Origin: Blattamonas nauphoetae
Lineage: Eukaryota; Preaxostyla; Oxymonadida
Assembly: GCA_033064195.1 (NCBI GenBank)
Contig: JARBJD010000234.1
Span: 54,582 to 118,581 of the forward strand
Direction of reading: 5' to 3'
Length of the DNA stretch: 64,000 nucleotides
A program made the translations under genes and the position numbers. Below the pieces are notes generated by a model that saw only the letters and a list, made by a program, of their open reading frames with translations, was not told the origin of the DNA and ran no database searches. Shown here piece by piece: positions 23,395-34,200 of the stretch. Positions within the stretch are counted from its first letter, which is position 1. Every line of letters starts with the position of its first letter.

Positions 23395-25859
23395 TCATTG
23401 CCAAACTTCGTCGATTTTGTGTCTTTCACTGCTGACTTCCTTCTCTGAGTCTCCCGGTTGTTTCATCTCCTGACAATTCCAATTCTTGTTTTGGAGGCGA
23501 GAGAAGTTCTGGTTTACTGTTTCCAGGGTTGATTCTGGATCATGCGAGATAGTATTGGAAAGGAAAGAGTGTGATACACAAGTGGTTGGACTGGCGTTCG
23601 ACTCTTCTTTGAGGATCGTCCGTCGAACATCTGATGGAGGAACAAAAGAAGAGAAGAGACAAATGAGTAAAAATGACTGATAGATTGGAATACACCAAAT
23701 CAAGATATGATAACTTGAAAAGATGTAAAAGCCTTGCTCTTCGCCTCCAAACCGCCTTGGAGGCTTGAGAGCATCGACAGTATGTTTTGAAAAATGGTTC
23801 TGATGAACAGAGACCGGACAGGAAGATTGGTTCAACGAGTTGAGGATGAAGTTTGACATAAAAGCTGTGAAGGTGTTCTGAAAACGAAATGAAGAAAGAA
23901 TGATTACCCCGACTCAATCTGTGTCGTCTGAAAGAGTCATAGTTGTGATGGATTGTGAGACTTTCCCCTTTCCAGCTTTTTTTCGTCTCGTTTGTGAAAC
24001 TGCCTTGTTTAGTCGTTCTGCTTTCCTGATCACCAGTTCCGCTCGCGGTTCCACACAATGGAGTGAAGCAGCCGCGCCAACGTGTCGATTGTGGGATGGC
24101 TGAACGGGAGGAAGCTTGGCGTGGCGGATGAGTTGGAAACGGTCACCCACGCTGTATGAGCGAATCCAGGCGGCTTGATTAAAAGGATCGGCGGGTTCTT
24201 CCACTCCATAGAGCCTCCAAGGTGGGGAATGAGGTGGAGCGGATATGGGACGCGCTCGTTGTAGAATCGATTGAGAATATGACAGCAAGGGATGAGCATT
24301 GTTGTGGTCGTCCGATTGGTACACGGTTGAGCAGCCCTGGCTGGTGTCATTCCACGATGTATTTCCAAAATCCCAGCAAAGGATACCTTCCCCATAGATG
24401 CTTGGAAACAAGGGACAACCTTGAGCAAGTTAATTCTCGTAGTCAACTGCAATTGTACCAACCTGTTCAGTTCATCTTTCTGATTTGCGTCGAATAGGAG
24501 AATAGATTTGATCGTTTGGATTAAACGGATGTTTCGCGATGGGAGAATACGCTTGAGGGAGGCATGCATACCTTCCACCGGTGAGGTGGTGGTTATTCCC
24601 AAATGTGGGAACTGGTCTAGAAAGCAAGGAAAAAAGAATTCAGCCAATGGAAACCATTGGCGATTCAGGTATGTCACGAGGTCGGCCCAATGTTCATCAT
24701 TTTCGAGGAGACAACTGATAAAAACTGCTTTGCATTTTCGAACTGTTCTGAAGAATTTGTGTTGAGTAGTTCATTCCATTTTCGTTAAAAAATGAATCAA
24801 ATCATCCTTATTTTCCATATCTTGCACATGGGTCAGGAGACGAGCTTCGATGTTGCGTTTGATGTGCCAACTACAGAGTATATGTTTAATGTGGGGGAGA
24901 ACATTTCTTATAGCAGTAATTTCAGCCTGAGCCGAGTCGGTCACCATGACTCTTGTGTTGCATAGTCCGTTAGTGTGGGCAAGGAGTTGCCTGAGAAGCC
25001 ATTCATAATCCGGAACTGATTCATGTTGGAGAAACCCATAGCAAAGTGTAAAGAATTTTCCGGTAGAGTGTTTTCCTATAATTTGGACGAGATGATAGTT
25101 AAACTTGTTGGTTGAATACGTTGCATCCATAATGAGGACAGTAGGAAATTGTCTGTACAACTGTAAAGAAGCATCGGAATACATGAGGAATGACGAAACA
25201 GTTCCATCTTCATCCAATCGGCTGTCGAGCTTGAACCCTTTCTTTGTTACGTAGTCATAAACATTTTCGAAAGTGTCATCTCCATCTTGGGCCAGTCTGT
25301 GGGCCGACCTTAAATAATAAATATCTTCAATTTGGGCTTTTGATCCATGTTCTTCCTTGAGTCTCTGTAATACTTTCCCAGATGCCACACCAGCGTCGAA
25401 AAGTTTGATAGCTTCTTCTTCGTCTTGTTTTCGCATTCGTACTCGTGGCTCAGCAAGTATTTCAGTTCTTGAGTGACTGTGATCGATCTGATTCCAACGT
25501 AAAGTCCATTTTTCTGACTTTTTTGAATAACTACAATTTAGTGCACAATTGCATTCCAGATCATGAGTTGAGGTGATTTCTCGTTGTCCGGTGGTTAACG
25601 ATGGAGGTGTCGGATGGAAAACACACACATACTTTGCATCCTTCAGACTATGATACGTCTGTCTCACAAACTTCATTCCACAATGATGAGATTTGTCTGT
25701 AATGAAAGAATCTAGTTCCGTAAAAGAGTTAAAATATTGATCATGTTTGAAATCTTGCATTGACAGCTTTTGTTCCTCATGAGATGGAGGAGAGAACATG
25801 TGAAACGGACGAGAGACGAATTGTGGGCAGATCTCGACAAATGTCAGATTCTCAGGCAT
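23395..25859 (-). pseudogene. MULE/FAR1-type transposase, frame-broken
   Basis: The first 362 codons (25859-24771) contain an N-terminal Cys/His cluster (CNCALNC with HSH, probably a zinc finger) and the DDE core of Mutator-like transposases: PTVLIMDATYSTNKFNYHL, GFLQHESVPDYEWLL, VTDSAQAEITAI and ILCSWHIKRNI. The typical downstream block (WFPLAEFFFPCF, TTSPVEGMHASLKRIL) continues at 24677-24030 after two compensating frame changes between 24780 and 24690. C-terminal pieces follow at 24411-23914 and 23859-23395. The breaks make an active enzyme unlikely. It could once have moved the surrounding segment, but Mutator elements normally leave 8-11-bp target duplications, which the 13.7-kb boundaries lack. 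Confidence 0.85.
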
Positions 25860-26458
25860 CTGAGTAGTCCCATCAAAATAGGTAAAACTGGGATCAATTG
25901 ATGTCAGTGCCTAAATTTGGACTGAGATCAAATTTCAACTCTTTTCCTTTGAGATTTTCTCATTATCACTTCATTAATCATGTTCAATTCACTTCTTGTT
26001 TTCACATAATGCTCTTCAATATTTCAGACAGCTCTTATTTCCCAAAAACACGCACGATCACAATCACCAACACTTCTTTTTTCGATGTATTCCCTTCATT
26101 GACTTTAGTCAGTGAGAAAAAACCATCAAAGAAGACATAATAACGCATTATCGACTTGTTTTTATAATTATTGTTGTAGAACAAACTGAAACAGCAGCAC
26201 CCAAAGTTTGCATTTTCATGATCTATGAAGTGACCATTTTCCTTTTTACTTTTTTTTCCATTCAAATATCATATATAAGAAGACTTTTTTGAAATGAAAG
26301 AAACGAAATGGTATTGTAGGTATTTGGTGGGATCAGATCCGACTGGGATCACTGGGATCAAATCAGAAGCCTGCAGATTCTACTTCAAAATAGAAAGAGA
26401 ATGATCTGTAATATAGGGAAAATGGCATATATTAAAAAAACAGTTGCGACATCGAAGT
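25860..26458. other. Upstream flank of the transposase, AT-rich
   Basis: No gene is visible. Short GGGATCA repeats occur at 26330-26360. Confidence 0.35.
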
Positions 26459-26775
26459 CAAAAAAAAAGTCGATAAAGAGAATCGAACCCAGGTTGGGAC
26501 AGTAGCAGTCTTCCACTCTAACCACTGAACTACTCATGATCAAAACTACAATTTTCTTCATCCCCAATGACATTGACATTCTTCCCCTGTGGTCCGAGAT
26601 TTTCCCCTGTGATTGAGATTTTCCCCTATAACTGAGATTCTCCCCTATAACTGAGATTCTCCCCTGTGACCGAGATTCTCCCCTGTGACCGAGATTCTCC
26701 CCTGTGACCGAGATTCTCCCCTGTGACCGAGATTCTCCCCTGTGACCGAGATTCTCCCCTGAAAATTGAGTCACC
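26459..26775 (-). repeat. Minisatellite plus tRNA-like unit, copy 2 (SINE-like)
   Basis: Inverted copy of 15515-15838: about ten 19-bp units at 26580-26765, the same unique stretch, and the tRNA-like segment at about 26544-26469 with A box TAGTTCAGTGG and B box GGTTCGATTCT, ending in a T run on the minus strand. After the A box the two copies differ, which suggests that different tRNA-like 3' halves are joined to the same upstream repeat. Confidence 0.6.
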
Positions 26776-27621
26776 CCCAGGCAATGTTTGGCATGAAACG
26801 GAACCGCAACTGCCCTCCAGCATTTCTGAATTCAAGCGATGCAAAACGACTCTCTGGGTATGAACACAATCAACTAGAATAAAACTGTGATCAGAAATGG
26901 GACAACCTCTTACTAAACCTAGTACTGATGCTCAACGCTGCTATCACCCACTCTCCATTCGGCGAGGCCGCCGACGTGTCTCTGAAACCGAACATATTCT
27001 TAGATTGACCCATACCTCCAATTGTCCTCGCTCGACACTGCAAATCTGGTGCTGAACCTGTAAAACTAGCAAAGAGTGGACACGGATCACGGAAGGACCA
27101 GATCCTGAAGTGGAGCGGCTGCTCGGCCAGATCAACCACACAATCGAACCAACATCCATCACCGACCACCACATCCCAAAAATGGACAGAGGTAACATGG
27201 TCGCTGAGCAGATGTAGAATCGTACAATGCCACAGCACTGGTTGGACAGGACGTAGCAGACCGACATAGCCACGAACTCCAGTACGCTTCTTACAGAACG
27301 GTCGAAGAAGGGCGGGGAGGAGGAGGGTATTATGACGCGGCCATCAAAAGTTACGATTGGACTCGAACATCATCACAAACAAGCCGCAGTCACGAAAACT
27401 TTCCGCTCATCATCCTCTCCACATCCACTCCCAACTCAGCTACACTCTTCAACTCATCAAACCCACACAAACTCCATCACTGCTCCCTCACATTCCTCCA
27501 ACCGTATTTCCATGATTTCTCGCCAACTTGTTCAGAAGTCTGGACGAGACTGACAAGATCGATACGACGGAGGTGAGAGACAACTTCGCCACTTGGGAGG
27601 ACAGTCGTCTCGACTAGGCCC
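26776..27621. other. Hydrophobic coding remnant, unidentified
   Basis: Minus-strand frames at 27273-26944 hold hydrophobic stretches (IYICSATMLPLSIFGMWW, VGSIVWLIW) that could be membrane segments of a decayed gene. The plus strand 27332-27553 is Ser/His-rich. No family is recognised. Confidence 0.25.
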
Positions 27622-27850
27622 CACATTGGACCATCCTCACACATCTGGCCTCACTTTGGACCATCCTCACACACCTTGTCTCACTTTGGACCATCCTCAC
27701 ACACCTGGCCTCACTTTGGACCATCCTCACACACCTGGCCTCACTTTGGACCATCCTCACACACCTGGCCTCACTTTGGACCATCCTCACACACCTGGCC
27801 TCACTTTGGACCATCCTCACACACCTGGCCTCACTTTGGACCATCCTCGC
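27622..27850 (+). repeat. 30-bp tandem repeat, about 7.5 copies
   Basis: The unit is of the type CTTTGGACCATCCTCACACA followed by CCTGGCCTCA. Units are nearly identical and 30 bp is in frame, so both strands are open through it (plus strand GLTLDHPHTP; minus strand MVQSEARCVR). There are no spacers or palindromic repeats as in a CRISPR. The open frames are probably by-products of the repeat. Confidence 0.85.
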
Positions 27851-28619
27851 TCATCCTCACACTGAACGTGTGCTACTCTTTGTGTGATTCTGTTCAGATT
27901 CGTCTAGAGTCGTCATGGATGGCACTCTCAGTGAAAGCAAACGCTTTCCCGAAAGTAAAAAAGGACTCGGAATTCAAAAACTATGTCAGCTGTTCTTTAT
28001 CTCACTTACTCTCTCTCTTCTTTGTGAATGGAAAGGCTGAACTGAACGACATTTCTGATGTTGATAGAAAGCTGATGATCGGAGTCTGTTCGTTCTGATT
28101 CTCTCAATATCATCATTTTTCAAGTCTTCTCATTCAGTTCTCTCTCGCTGTACCAGGAACTACCATCCAAATCAATACCGTCACCAACCTCGCTGAAAAC
28201 GCGAAGACCAACGAATCGGAAGACATGAACAAAACATCGAAACGTAATGAAGCAGTCCAGATGGTTCAAATTATGGAAAAGCACGATCTCCACGCAACAA
28301 CGGGCAAGGACAAGCAGCCGTCTGAAGATGATCAGAATCAGCCCGTTGGGGAGATACTCACGCAGGAACTATTCCTGTCGAACCACAAGCAACCATCGAA
28401 CCTTCCCAATCCTGAACCGAACCAGTCGAGTCAGCAGTTATCCACTTCATCAGCAACGGTCCTATCAATACTGTCTCCTTTGAATCATTCTTTGTCGACA
28501 TCTTTGTCATCTCACCCATTAATTCCCTGAACAGTTTTCTCCAAAAATTTCGATGTCAAATCACATTTGAGAGTTAATATACAAAAAACGTGCACTATAG
28601 TTCGAATTCTGGGTCTAGG
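27851..28619 (+). other. Possible coding remnant
   Basis: A plus-strand frame ends at 28098 (KANAFPKVKKDSEFKN) and another runs 28225-28530, rich in Gln, Ser and Pro. They may be exons of one gene in the right end of the 13.7-kb segment. No domain is recognised. Confidence 0.25.
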
Positions 28620-28662
28620 TGAATAAAAACGGGTTTGTATATTTTTGACGGGTTTGTGGAGG
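28620..28662 (-). repeat. Right inverted repeat of the 13.7-kb insertion
   Basis: Ends GGGTTTGTGGAGG directly against serpin coding sequence at 28663. Confidence 0.7.
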
Positions 28663-28962
28663 CACTATTATTCAAATTAAATGAACATTCCAACTCGAAA
28701 CGAGGGAGAGAAAGAGCGACTCTGGCAAAAGTGAAGAAAAGAGAAGTAACTTGGTCGGCGAACATCTCTCACAAAGCGATTCAAACGTTGTACAGGGTGA
28801 TCCAAAACAAACCTTCATCCCACAATTATGTTTTTTGTCATCTTTTCTAAAATAAACATCAAATCGAGACGATCATCGCCATACTGTTTGCTAGCCATCT
28901 CTTTCTCATAATTCTTTCTTATCGAGGACAATACAGTGTACGAATGATGTCAGATCGTTCGC

Positions 28963-30003
28963 ATGCCCCGACGTCTTACAAAGGACGAACGGGTGCATGT
29001 GATCAATCTTTGGTACCGATACCGTAACGTATCCAAGGTTCTAGAAATGTGGGAGTTACCACACCGACCTTGTCGCCAGGCAGTTCGTGATCTCGTCCGA
29101 CGATTTGAGAGGACTGGAAAAACTGACGATCTCCCGAGATCAGGCCGCTCACGCACAGCTAGTACACCTGCGATCCGCGAACGGGTGAATCAAGATGTCC
29201 TGGCTCGTCCCACACTATCCATCAGGCAACGAATGCGCGATCTTGGCTTGACGTTCGGTACAACCCACAGAATCATTCATTCGCTTGGATTCACCCCATA
29301 TCGGATGCAAACGTCTCATTGGTTGTTCGACCAAGATTATCAAGAACGCGTTCGATTCTGTCGATGGTTCCTCACAAAGCATCAAGACAGTCCAACTTTC
29401 CTCAACCAAATCTGGTTTACAGATGAATCAAGGTTCACCCTTGATTCATCTGTAAACATCCACAACAGCTACTACTATTCACGAGTCAATCCACACTACC
29501 ACGTCGAGGTACCAAACACTCGACGTGGTTTGAATGTTTGGTGTGCTATATCTTGTCTAGGAATGATTGGCCCAATATTCTACGAGGGGACCATGACTGG
29601 GCATAAATACCGACAGATGCTTCGATGATCGTTTTTTACCGCTCGTCGAGACTTAGATCCAGGAGACACATCATGGCTCATGCAGGATGGCGCACCTGCT
29701 CACACCGCACGCAGAACCGTCCTGTTTCTCAATCGAAAATTACCTGGGAAGTGGATTGGGAAGAATGGCACATACCCTTGGCCGGCCAGAAGTCAGGATC
29801 TCACTCCGTGCGACTTCTGGCTGTGGAACGAGCTAACCGAACGTGTCTACATCCACGATCCACGAACACTCCCTCAACTTGAACAACTGATTCGTGAAGC
29901 CGCGACGAACATCCCACGTGCCTTAATCCAACGAGCTTGTCGAAATGTCGTCCAACGCTGCAGAATGTGCATTCAACGCGCTGGAAACTCTGTTGAGATT
30001 TAA
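28963..30003 (+). pseudogene. Mariner-like transposase with one in-frame TGA
   Basis: Starts MPRRLTKDERVHVINLWYR. The N-terminal half has two helix-turn-helix regions (about residues 5-55 and 65-110). The DDE domain has IWFTDESRF, WLMQDGAPAHT and SQDLTPCDFWLW. Forty-one residues separate the second and third aspartates (DGAPAH and PCDFW), so this is a DD41D type, unlike classical DD34D mariner. A TGA at 29626-29628 interrupts an otherwise continuous frame between the first and second aspartates, leaving 346 codon positions in all. The copy is therefore probably non-autonomous, through one substitution. Confidence 0.9.
29415..29457. repeat. Perfect 19-bp hairpin inside the transposase gene
   Basis: Arms 29415-29433 and 29439-29457 are exact reverse complements with a 5-base loop. 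They lie over the first catalytic aspartate (TDESRFTLDSSVN). Confidence 0.85.
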
Positions 30004-31277
30004 TTATCATTCTCGTCTCACTTCACAGCTTGGAACTCTTTTTTGTCAACTTTTTCACAAAAGATTTTGATCAGCCCCTAGAGAAGGTTACTATTGGATC
30101 ACCCTGTAGGACAAAAACACTGGTTAATCGTCTCTTGCAAAGCTTCCTGATCAGACGCTATGAAAATTCGTTTCCAATCAATAAGAAACAGACTTTTTGG
30201 CAATATTAGGATCATTCTGATGTCAGCATGGCGAAAACCAAGATTCACGAGAGAAGCTCCGTGTGTGGAGAGATAAGCGAGAGAGTCGGTCAGGTGCATC
30301 ATTTTCACTTTCTTCTTCATTCCATTGAGCGTTGTGAAGTCATCATCGTGTGTAGCGTTGACGGGGAATATCTTGGTGAAATGACTTTTGAAATGGATTG
30401 TGTTGATCAGAAGCATCCGACAATTCCGTGGAAGGGTTTGGACAGCTGTCTTGATTAACCCATGAGTATGATCATTGACATATCGATTGATGGTTGCCAC
30501 AGATCTAGTCACCAAAAGTGGTGATGGTGGAAAATAAGAGAACAACAAACGATGATGAATCAAAATCCAATTGCTGAGCTTCAGCGCCGAATAAGGAACG
30601 GCATTCCTGCAAATAAGTTTCGTAAACTTGGACATTCTTCGAGATCCAGAGTGAGTTCACCATTGTGAACGGTGGTGTGCGCTTGGTTTTGCGATCAGCT
30701 GTTCCCATTAAGTTGAAATGTGAATGAAACTGAGAGATGATTGAATGAAGAAGAATACCTGTGGGTCAGTTTCCCCATCGGGGAATTGAAGGGCGGAGGT
30801 GATTCCACGAAGAGTCTCTTCGGCAGAACCATTAGCGGCCATTAGCAGGCATTCGTGAATGGATAGGGGAGAAATAAAGACATTTTTATCGATCCATCCA
30901 AGCGACAAAAGCAATTGATGGCCAAAAGCTGAAATTGAATGTGAGTGGATTTGCTTGGTTTTTAATTCGGTTTCTGGTGTAAGTTGTGTCGTGATGAGGG
31001 CAGGGCCGGGAGGAATAGTTTTGAGAAGTGTTGCCATTGAGATTAAATCGAAATGAGAATGTTGAGCGGGATCCTCCCATTGAAAAAATTCCGAAGAAGT
31101 CAAAGAATGAGATGAATCATTTATCTCTCAATGTCTGTCTCTGTCTCATCGGTAAGTGCAGCTGAGCTTCATAAGCTGTGTGGTTTTACTTTTCATTCAG
31201 ATTGAAAAAAACAATTGGTCAGATCTTTCTCATTTCAACATCTCTTTAAGTTCTATTTTGCATTCTACCCGTTTTGT

Positions 31278-34200
31278 ATGACACTCACAAGGAGGGTATC
31301 CAAACTCCTGAATGCTGGCAACAAATTTTTCTACCGTCTCTCATCCTTCTTTGCATCATCATTCTGTTGTTTCATTGTAGAAAATCGCTTCAAAAGTTCC
31401 ATAGAGTCGTACTCCGAAGCCATCACTCTTTGTCAGAATCCTGAAGCAGATTCATCACTTTTACCAGTTTTGTTCATCAATCGTTCGGCAGCCCATCACC
31501 ACCTCGAGAATTACCAGTCGTCACTCGATGATGCACAGAACGCCTTGTCACTTTGTCCAGACTATGTCAAGGTCTGACTTTTTATTTTCTTATGCGTTTT
31601 ACCTTCTTTTTCGTCTTGTGTGCATTTCATCATTTTGAAATAGGGGTATTACAGGCGTGCGCTTGCAAATCTTGGTCTGTCCTGCCACTTCATCACATAT
31701 TTTGTCGTTTTCAGCTCTCCGACATCTTCCTGAAGCACTTGAAGACCTCAAGTCTGCGTTCCGTCCAGTCCTTTTCATTGTTTCTCCTTTTCAGCCATCT
31801 CACCACCATCGCGCCTCTCAGTCAAGTAATCAAAGAACGTCTGAAAATGTGCGAGGATGCCATTTCCGAAATGGCGTTAATTGAACGATTTAAGAAAAAG
31901 GGCTTTCTCGAAAACGAAATGTTGGATTGGCGAACAATTCCAAACCCCACAGGCTACACCGGCCCAACACTCGAAGAAGATGACATCGTTACTGATGATT
32001 TTGTTCGAAAAGTAATCGATTTTGGGGAACGATTTCTTTCTGCGAACAATCCGAGCCATCAGCGAACCTGTTATCCTAAACGGTATTTCTTGTTTTATTC
32101 AACTTTTATGGTTTGTATAGACTTGTTTTACAATTATTAGAAAGGACAACTGCACAACTTCGTCAAGAGCCAGCCTTTCTCGATTTGGTCAACCCTCACA
32201 CTCTATCGTTGTCTCGATCTCATTCACACTTTTCACCCGCCCCACTATCTCCAGGTCGCCCAAATGACATCTTTCTCCCTTTGTTAGCGTCTGATTGTGC
32301 AAGGGAGCTTCCACCATCACCCGTGATCGTCCCATTCTCATCGGGCGCAATACAATCCCCCACAACCCTCCAATCCCCTCCTGCCCTTGTCTCGTACTCT
32401 TCTTTCTCCCAAAGCCAACATTTCATCCCAAAACCTTCTCCGGCTCAATCTCCGTCGATGTCAGAACTTCACGGCGATCGCCGACCCACACAATCACTTC
32501 CCGCCTTTCCCATCGAGTCCCCTGGTCTCCTTCCCACAATACAATCATTATCAGTGACCCCCGACACTCAAACTGGAGACAAAGAAGATGATCTAACCAC
32601 ATCAGATTCTTCATCCGATCCACTCTCAACATCAACTGATGAGACTTCTGATGATCTCAGAGGAGACACCCAGCCACTTACACCGGACTCTCAAACAGAG
32701 CCATCTATGCGACCCAGTCTCACTCCAAACGAGGCAGCCCTCTTCCGCCTCTCTCGCTTCGACAAGACACTTGCTGAAGATCTGAAAACGATGGATTTAC
32801 TGATGAATCCCATTATCCTTGTCGCCCACCCGATTACTTTCGAAATGCCAGATCTCGCGATTGGAATCGATGATCGCAATACTTTGGTGGATGTGGACGA
32901 TCTGCGAGCAAGCAACGATTCAGAAACAGTTATGTCTGATTCTGTGTCACCGGATGGTAGAACATCTGCATCGATTATTCAGAATCTTGGAACACAATCA
33001 TTAACAACCAGAAACACCCCACTTTTGATCTCGCAGCTTCCTTCGTCCGCCCTGGACTCAATCCAACGAAATCGGGACACAGCGCCGGATGGGACAACTT
33101 GGATTGAGAGTGTGTTCGATATGGACTCGGAATTGAAGCGAGAGTGTGTTCTGTGCAATTGCGGATCCTTCGATTTTAAATCATGGGACAAATGGTACCG
33201 ATCACTTCTCAGAAAGGCGAGAAGGAGAAAAAAGGAAAAACAAAGACCCCAAACGCCTCCTTCTGCCCTTATCACACCAAGCCGTCAATATTTCCCCCAT
33301 TCACCGCATCCCTCCCTCACTCCAACCGACTCTCGCTCGATCGCCATCGCCTTGTCCGGCCATGCCTCCCCACGCGTCTTGGACCAACCAGAGTCAGACG
33401 CAAGAAGTTCATTTGGTTCTCTTCAGCCAGTTCTGAGCCAACAGAAGTCTCCGCATCCAACGCCTGTCTTCATCACATCGCAATCTTTCTCGAAACTGGA
33501 AACGCCTCTTCAGCCACACAGGCAGGCCAGCTTTCCTTCAACTGCGATTGGATCGCTTCTGAATCCACAAACACCACCTTTCCACAGCATCCACTCTCCG
33601 ACAGTGGTGCCACTGACACATCCGACTGCGCTCCGGTCGAATGGAGAAGTAGATGACATTCGGCTTGTTCAATCAACGTCACTTTCACAGTCGAGCCTAT
33701 CACTGCCAGAACACACCCCAACAGACACATTCAGAACCGCAAACCAAACTATCTCGTTTGCCCATCGCTCAACATCAACCACACCAACCAACAAACAACA
33801 CCATCTCTCCACTCCAAACTGGAAAGTCACAGTGATTGGCGACATCCACGGCTGTTTCTTTGATCTTCTCGAAATCCTCAAACATTCCGGCAGCCCATCA
33901 TCAGATCATTTATTCGTCTTCCTCGGCGACTTTGTCGATCGTGGGCCGAGTGGGGTGGAAGTGTTGGTTGTTCTCTTGTCTCTCAAACTGGCCAATCCGA
34001 ACTCGGTCTTCCTCCTTCGCGGAAACCACGAAAGCGCCGAAGTTAATATGTACGAATTCATCCCAGAAGTCAAAAAAAAGTACCAAGTCGGCACGTACTT
34101 GGAGTTCCTTCGATTGTACGCTGCCATGCCCATCTGCGCTCTTCTTGACGGGAAGATCCTGTGTGTTCATGGCGGCCTGCCTCCACCACCTTCGTTCTGG

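Larger units (their letters stand above)
14950..28662. mobile_element. 13.7-kb insertion bounded by ~42-bp inverted repeats, splitting the serpin gene
   Basis: The left end reads CCTCCACAAACCCGT, then AAATACAAACCCGTTTT. The right end at 28620-28662 is the inverse with a few differences. Immediately outside both ends the minus strand encodes adjacent parts of one serpin exon (CSFNLNNS before, YNQLSNLG after), so the segment interrupts a formerly continuous gene. No target duplication beyond perhaps one G is visible. Inside are two tRNA-like/minisatellite repeats, a MULE transposase pseudogene, a beta-helix pseudogene, coiled-coil remnants and an intact small gene. Either a large transposon with captured cargo or a rearrangement between two copies of a small element would explain it. 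Confidence 0.6.
28793..30106 (+). mobile_element. Tc1/mariner-type transposon (DD41D), inserted in the serpin
   Basis: Terminal inverted repeats CAGGGTGATCCAA at 28793 and TTGGATCACCCTG ending 30106 are flanked by TA on both sides (28791-28792 and 30107-30108), the expected target duplication. Length is 1,314 bp. It holds one transposase frame with a single stop. The insertion lies in a serpin exon on the opposite strand. Confidence 0.92.
28663..31037 (-). pseudogene. Serpin, main portion, interrupted by a mariner element
   Basis: ATG at 31037 (MATLLKTIPPGPAL). Exons are 31037-30759, 30729-30551 and 30504-30107, then after the mariner 28790 to 28663 with a further short intron (GT-AG, about 28746-28717). 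Serpin hallmarks include VFISPLSIHECLLMAANGSA, the NALxV-like MVNSLWISKN, INRYVNDHTHGLI, LLINTIHFKSHFTKIF, KKVKMMH, IRMILILPKS and LPRFELE. The reading frame is open except for the two insertions, and removing the mariner with one TA restores it. The 5' end faces the PP5-like gene, whose ATG at 31278 lies 240 bp away, so the two may share a promoter region. The C-terminus lies at 14591-14949. Confidence 0.88.

Noticed and set aside
24771-24773. Natural stop ending the MULE transposase at 24771
   Set aside because: Characteristic transposase text resumes in the same and neighbouring frames right after it, so the stop reflects frame damage and not the true end.
27622-27850. CRISPR-like array
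   Set aside because: The 30-bp units are contiguous with no variable spacers, and the context is eukaryotic. It is a minisatellite.
27593-27865. Repeat protein genes across the 30-bp tandem array
   Set aside because: Frames are open on both strands only because the period is a multiple of three. There is no start context or flanking domain.
14950-28662. A giant intron of the serpin gene
   Set aside because: Using the available GT and AG at the edges puts the downstream exon out of frame, and the edges are matching inverted repeats. All other introns are under 80 nt.
29626-29628. TGA reassigned to tryptophan (also at 6776 in the beta-helix gene)
   Set aside because: The intact START gene ends in TGA and the kinase uses TGG for Trp. 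The two TGAs lie only in mobile or decayed sequence, so they are mutations.
31131-31250. Extra 5' exons of the PP5-like gene starting at ATG 31131
   Set aside because: A GT-AG intron at 31152-31200 looks good, but no acceptor brings the next exon into the TPR frame. The ATG at 31278 was kept with reservation.
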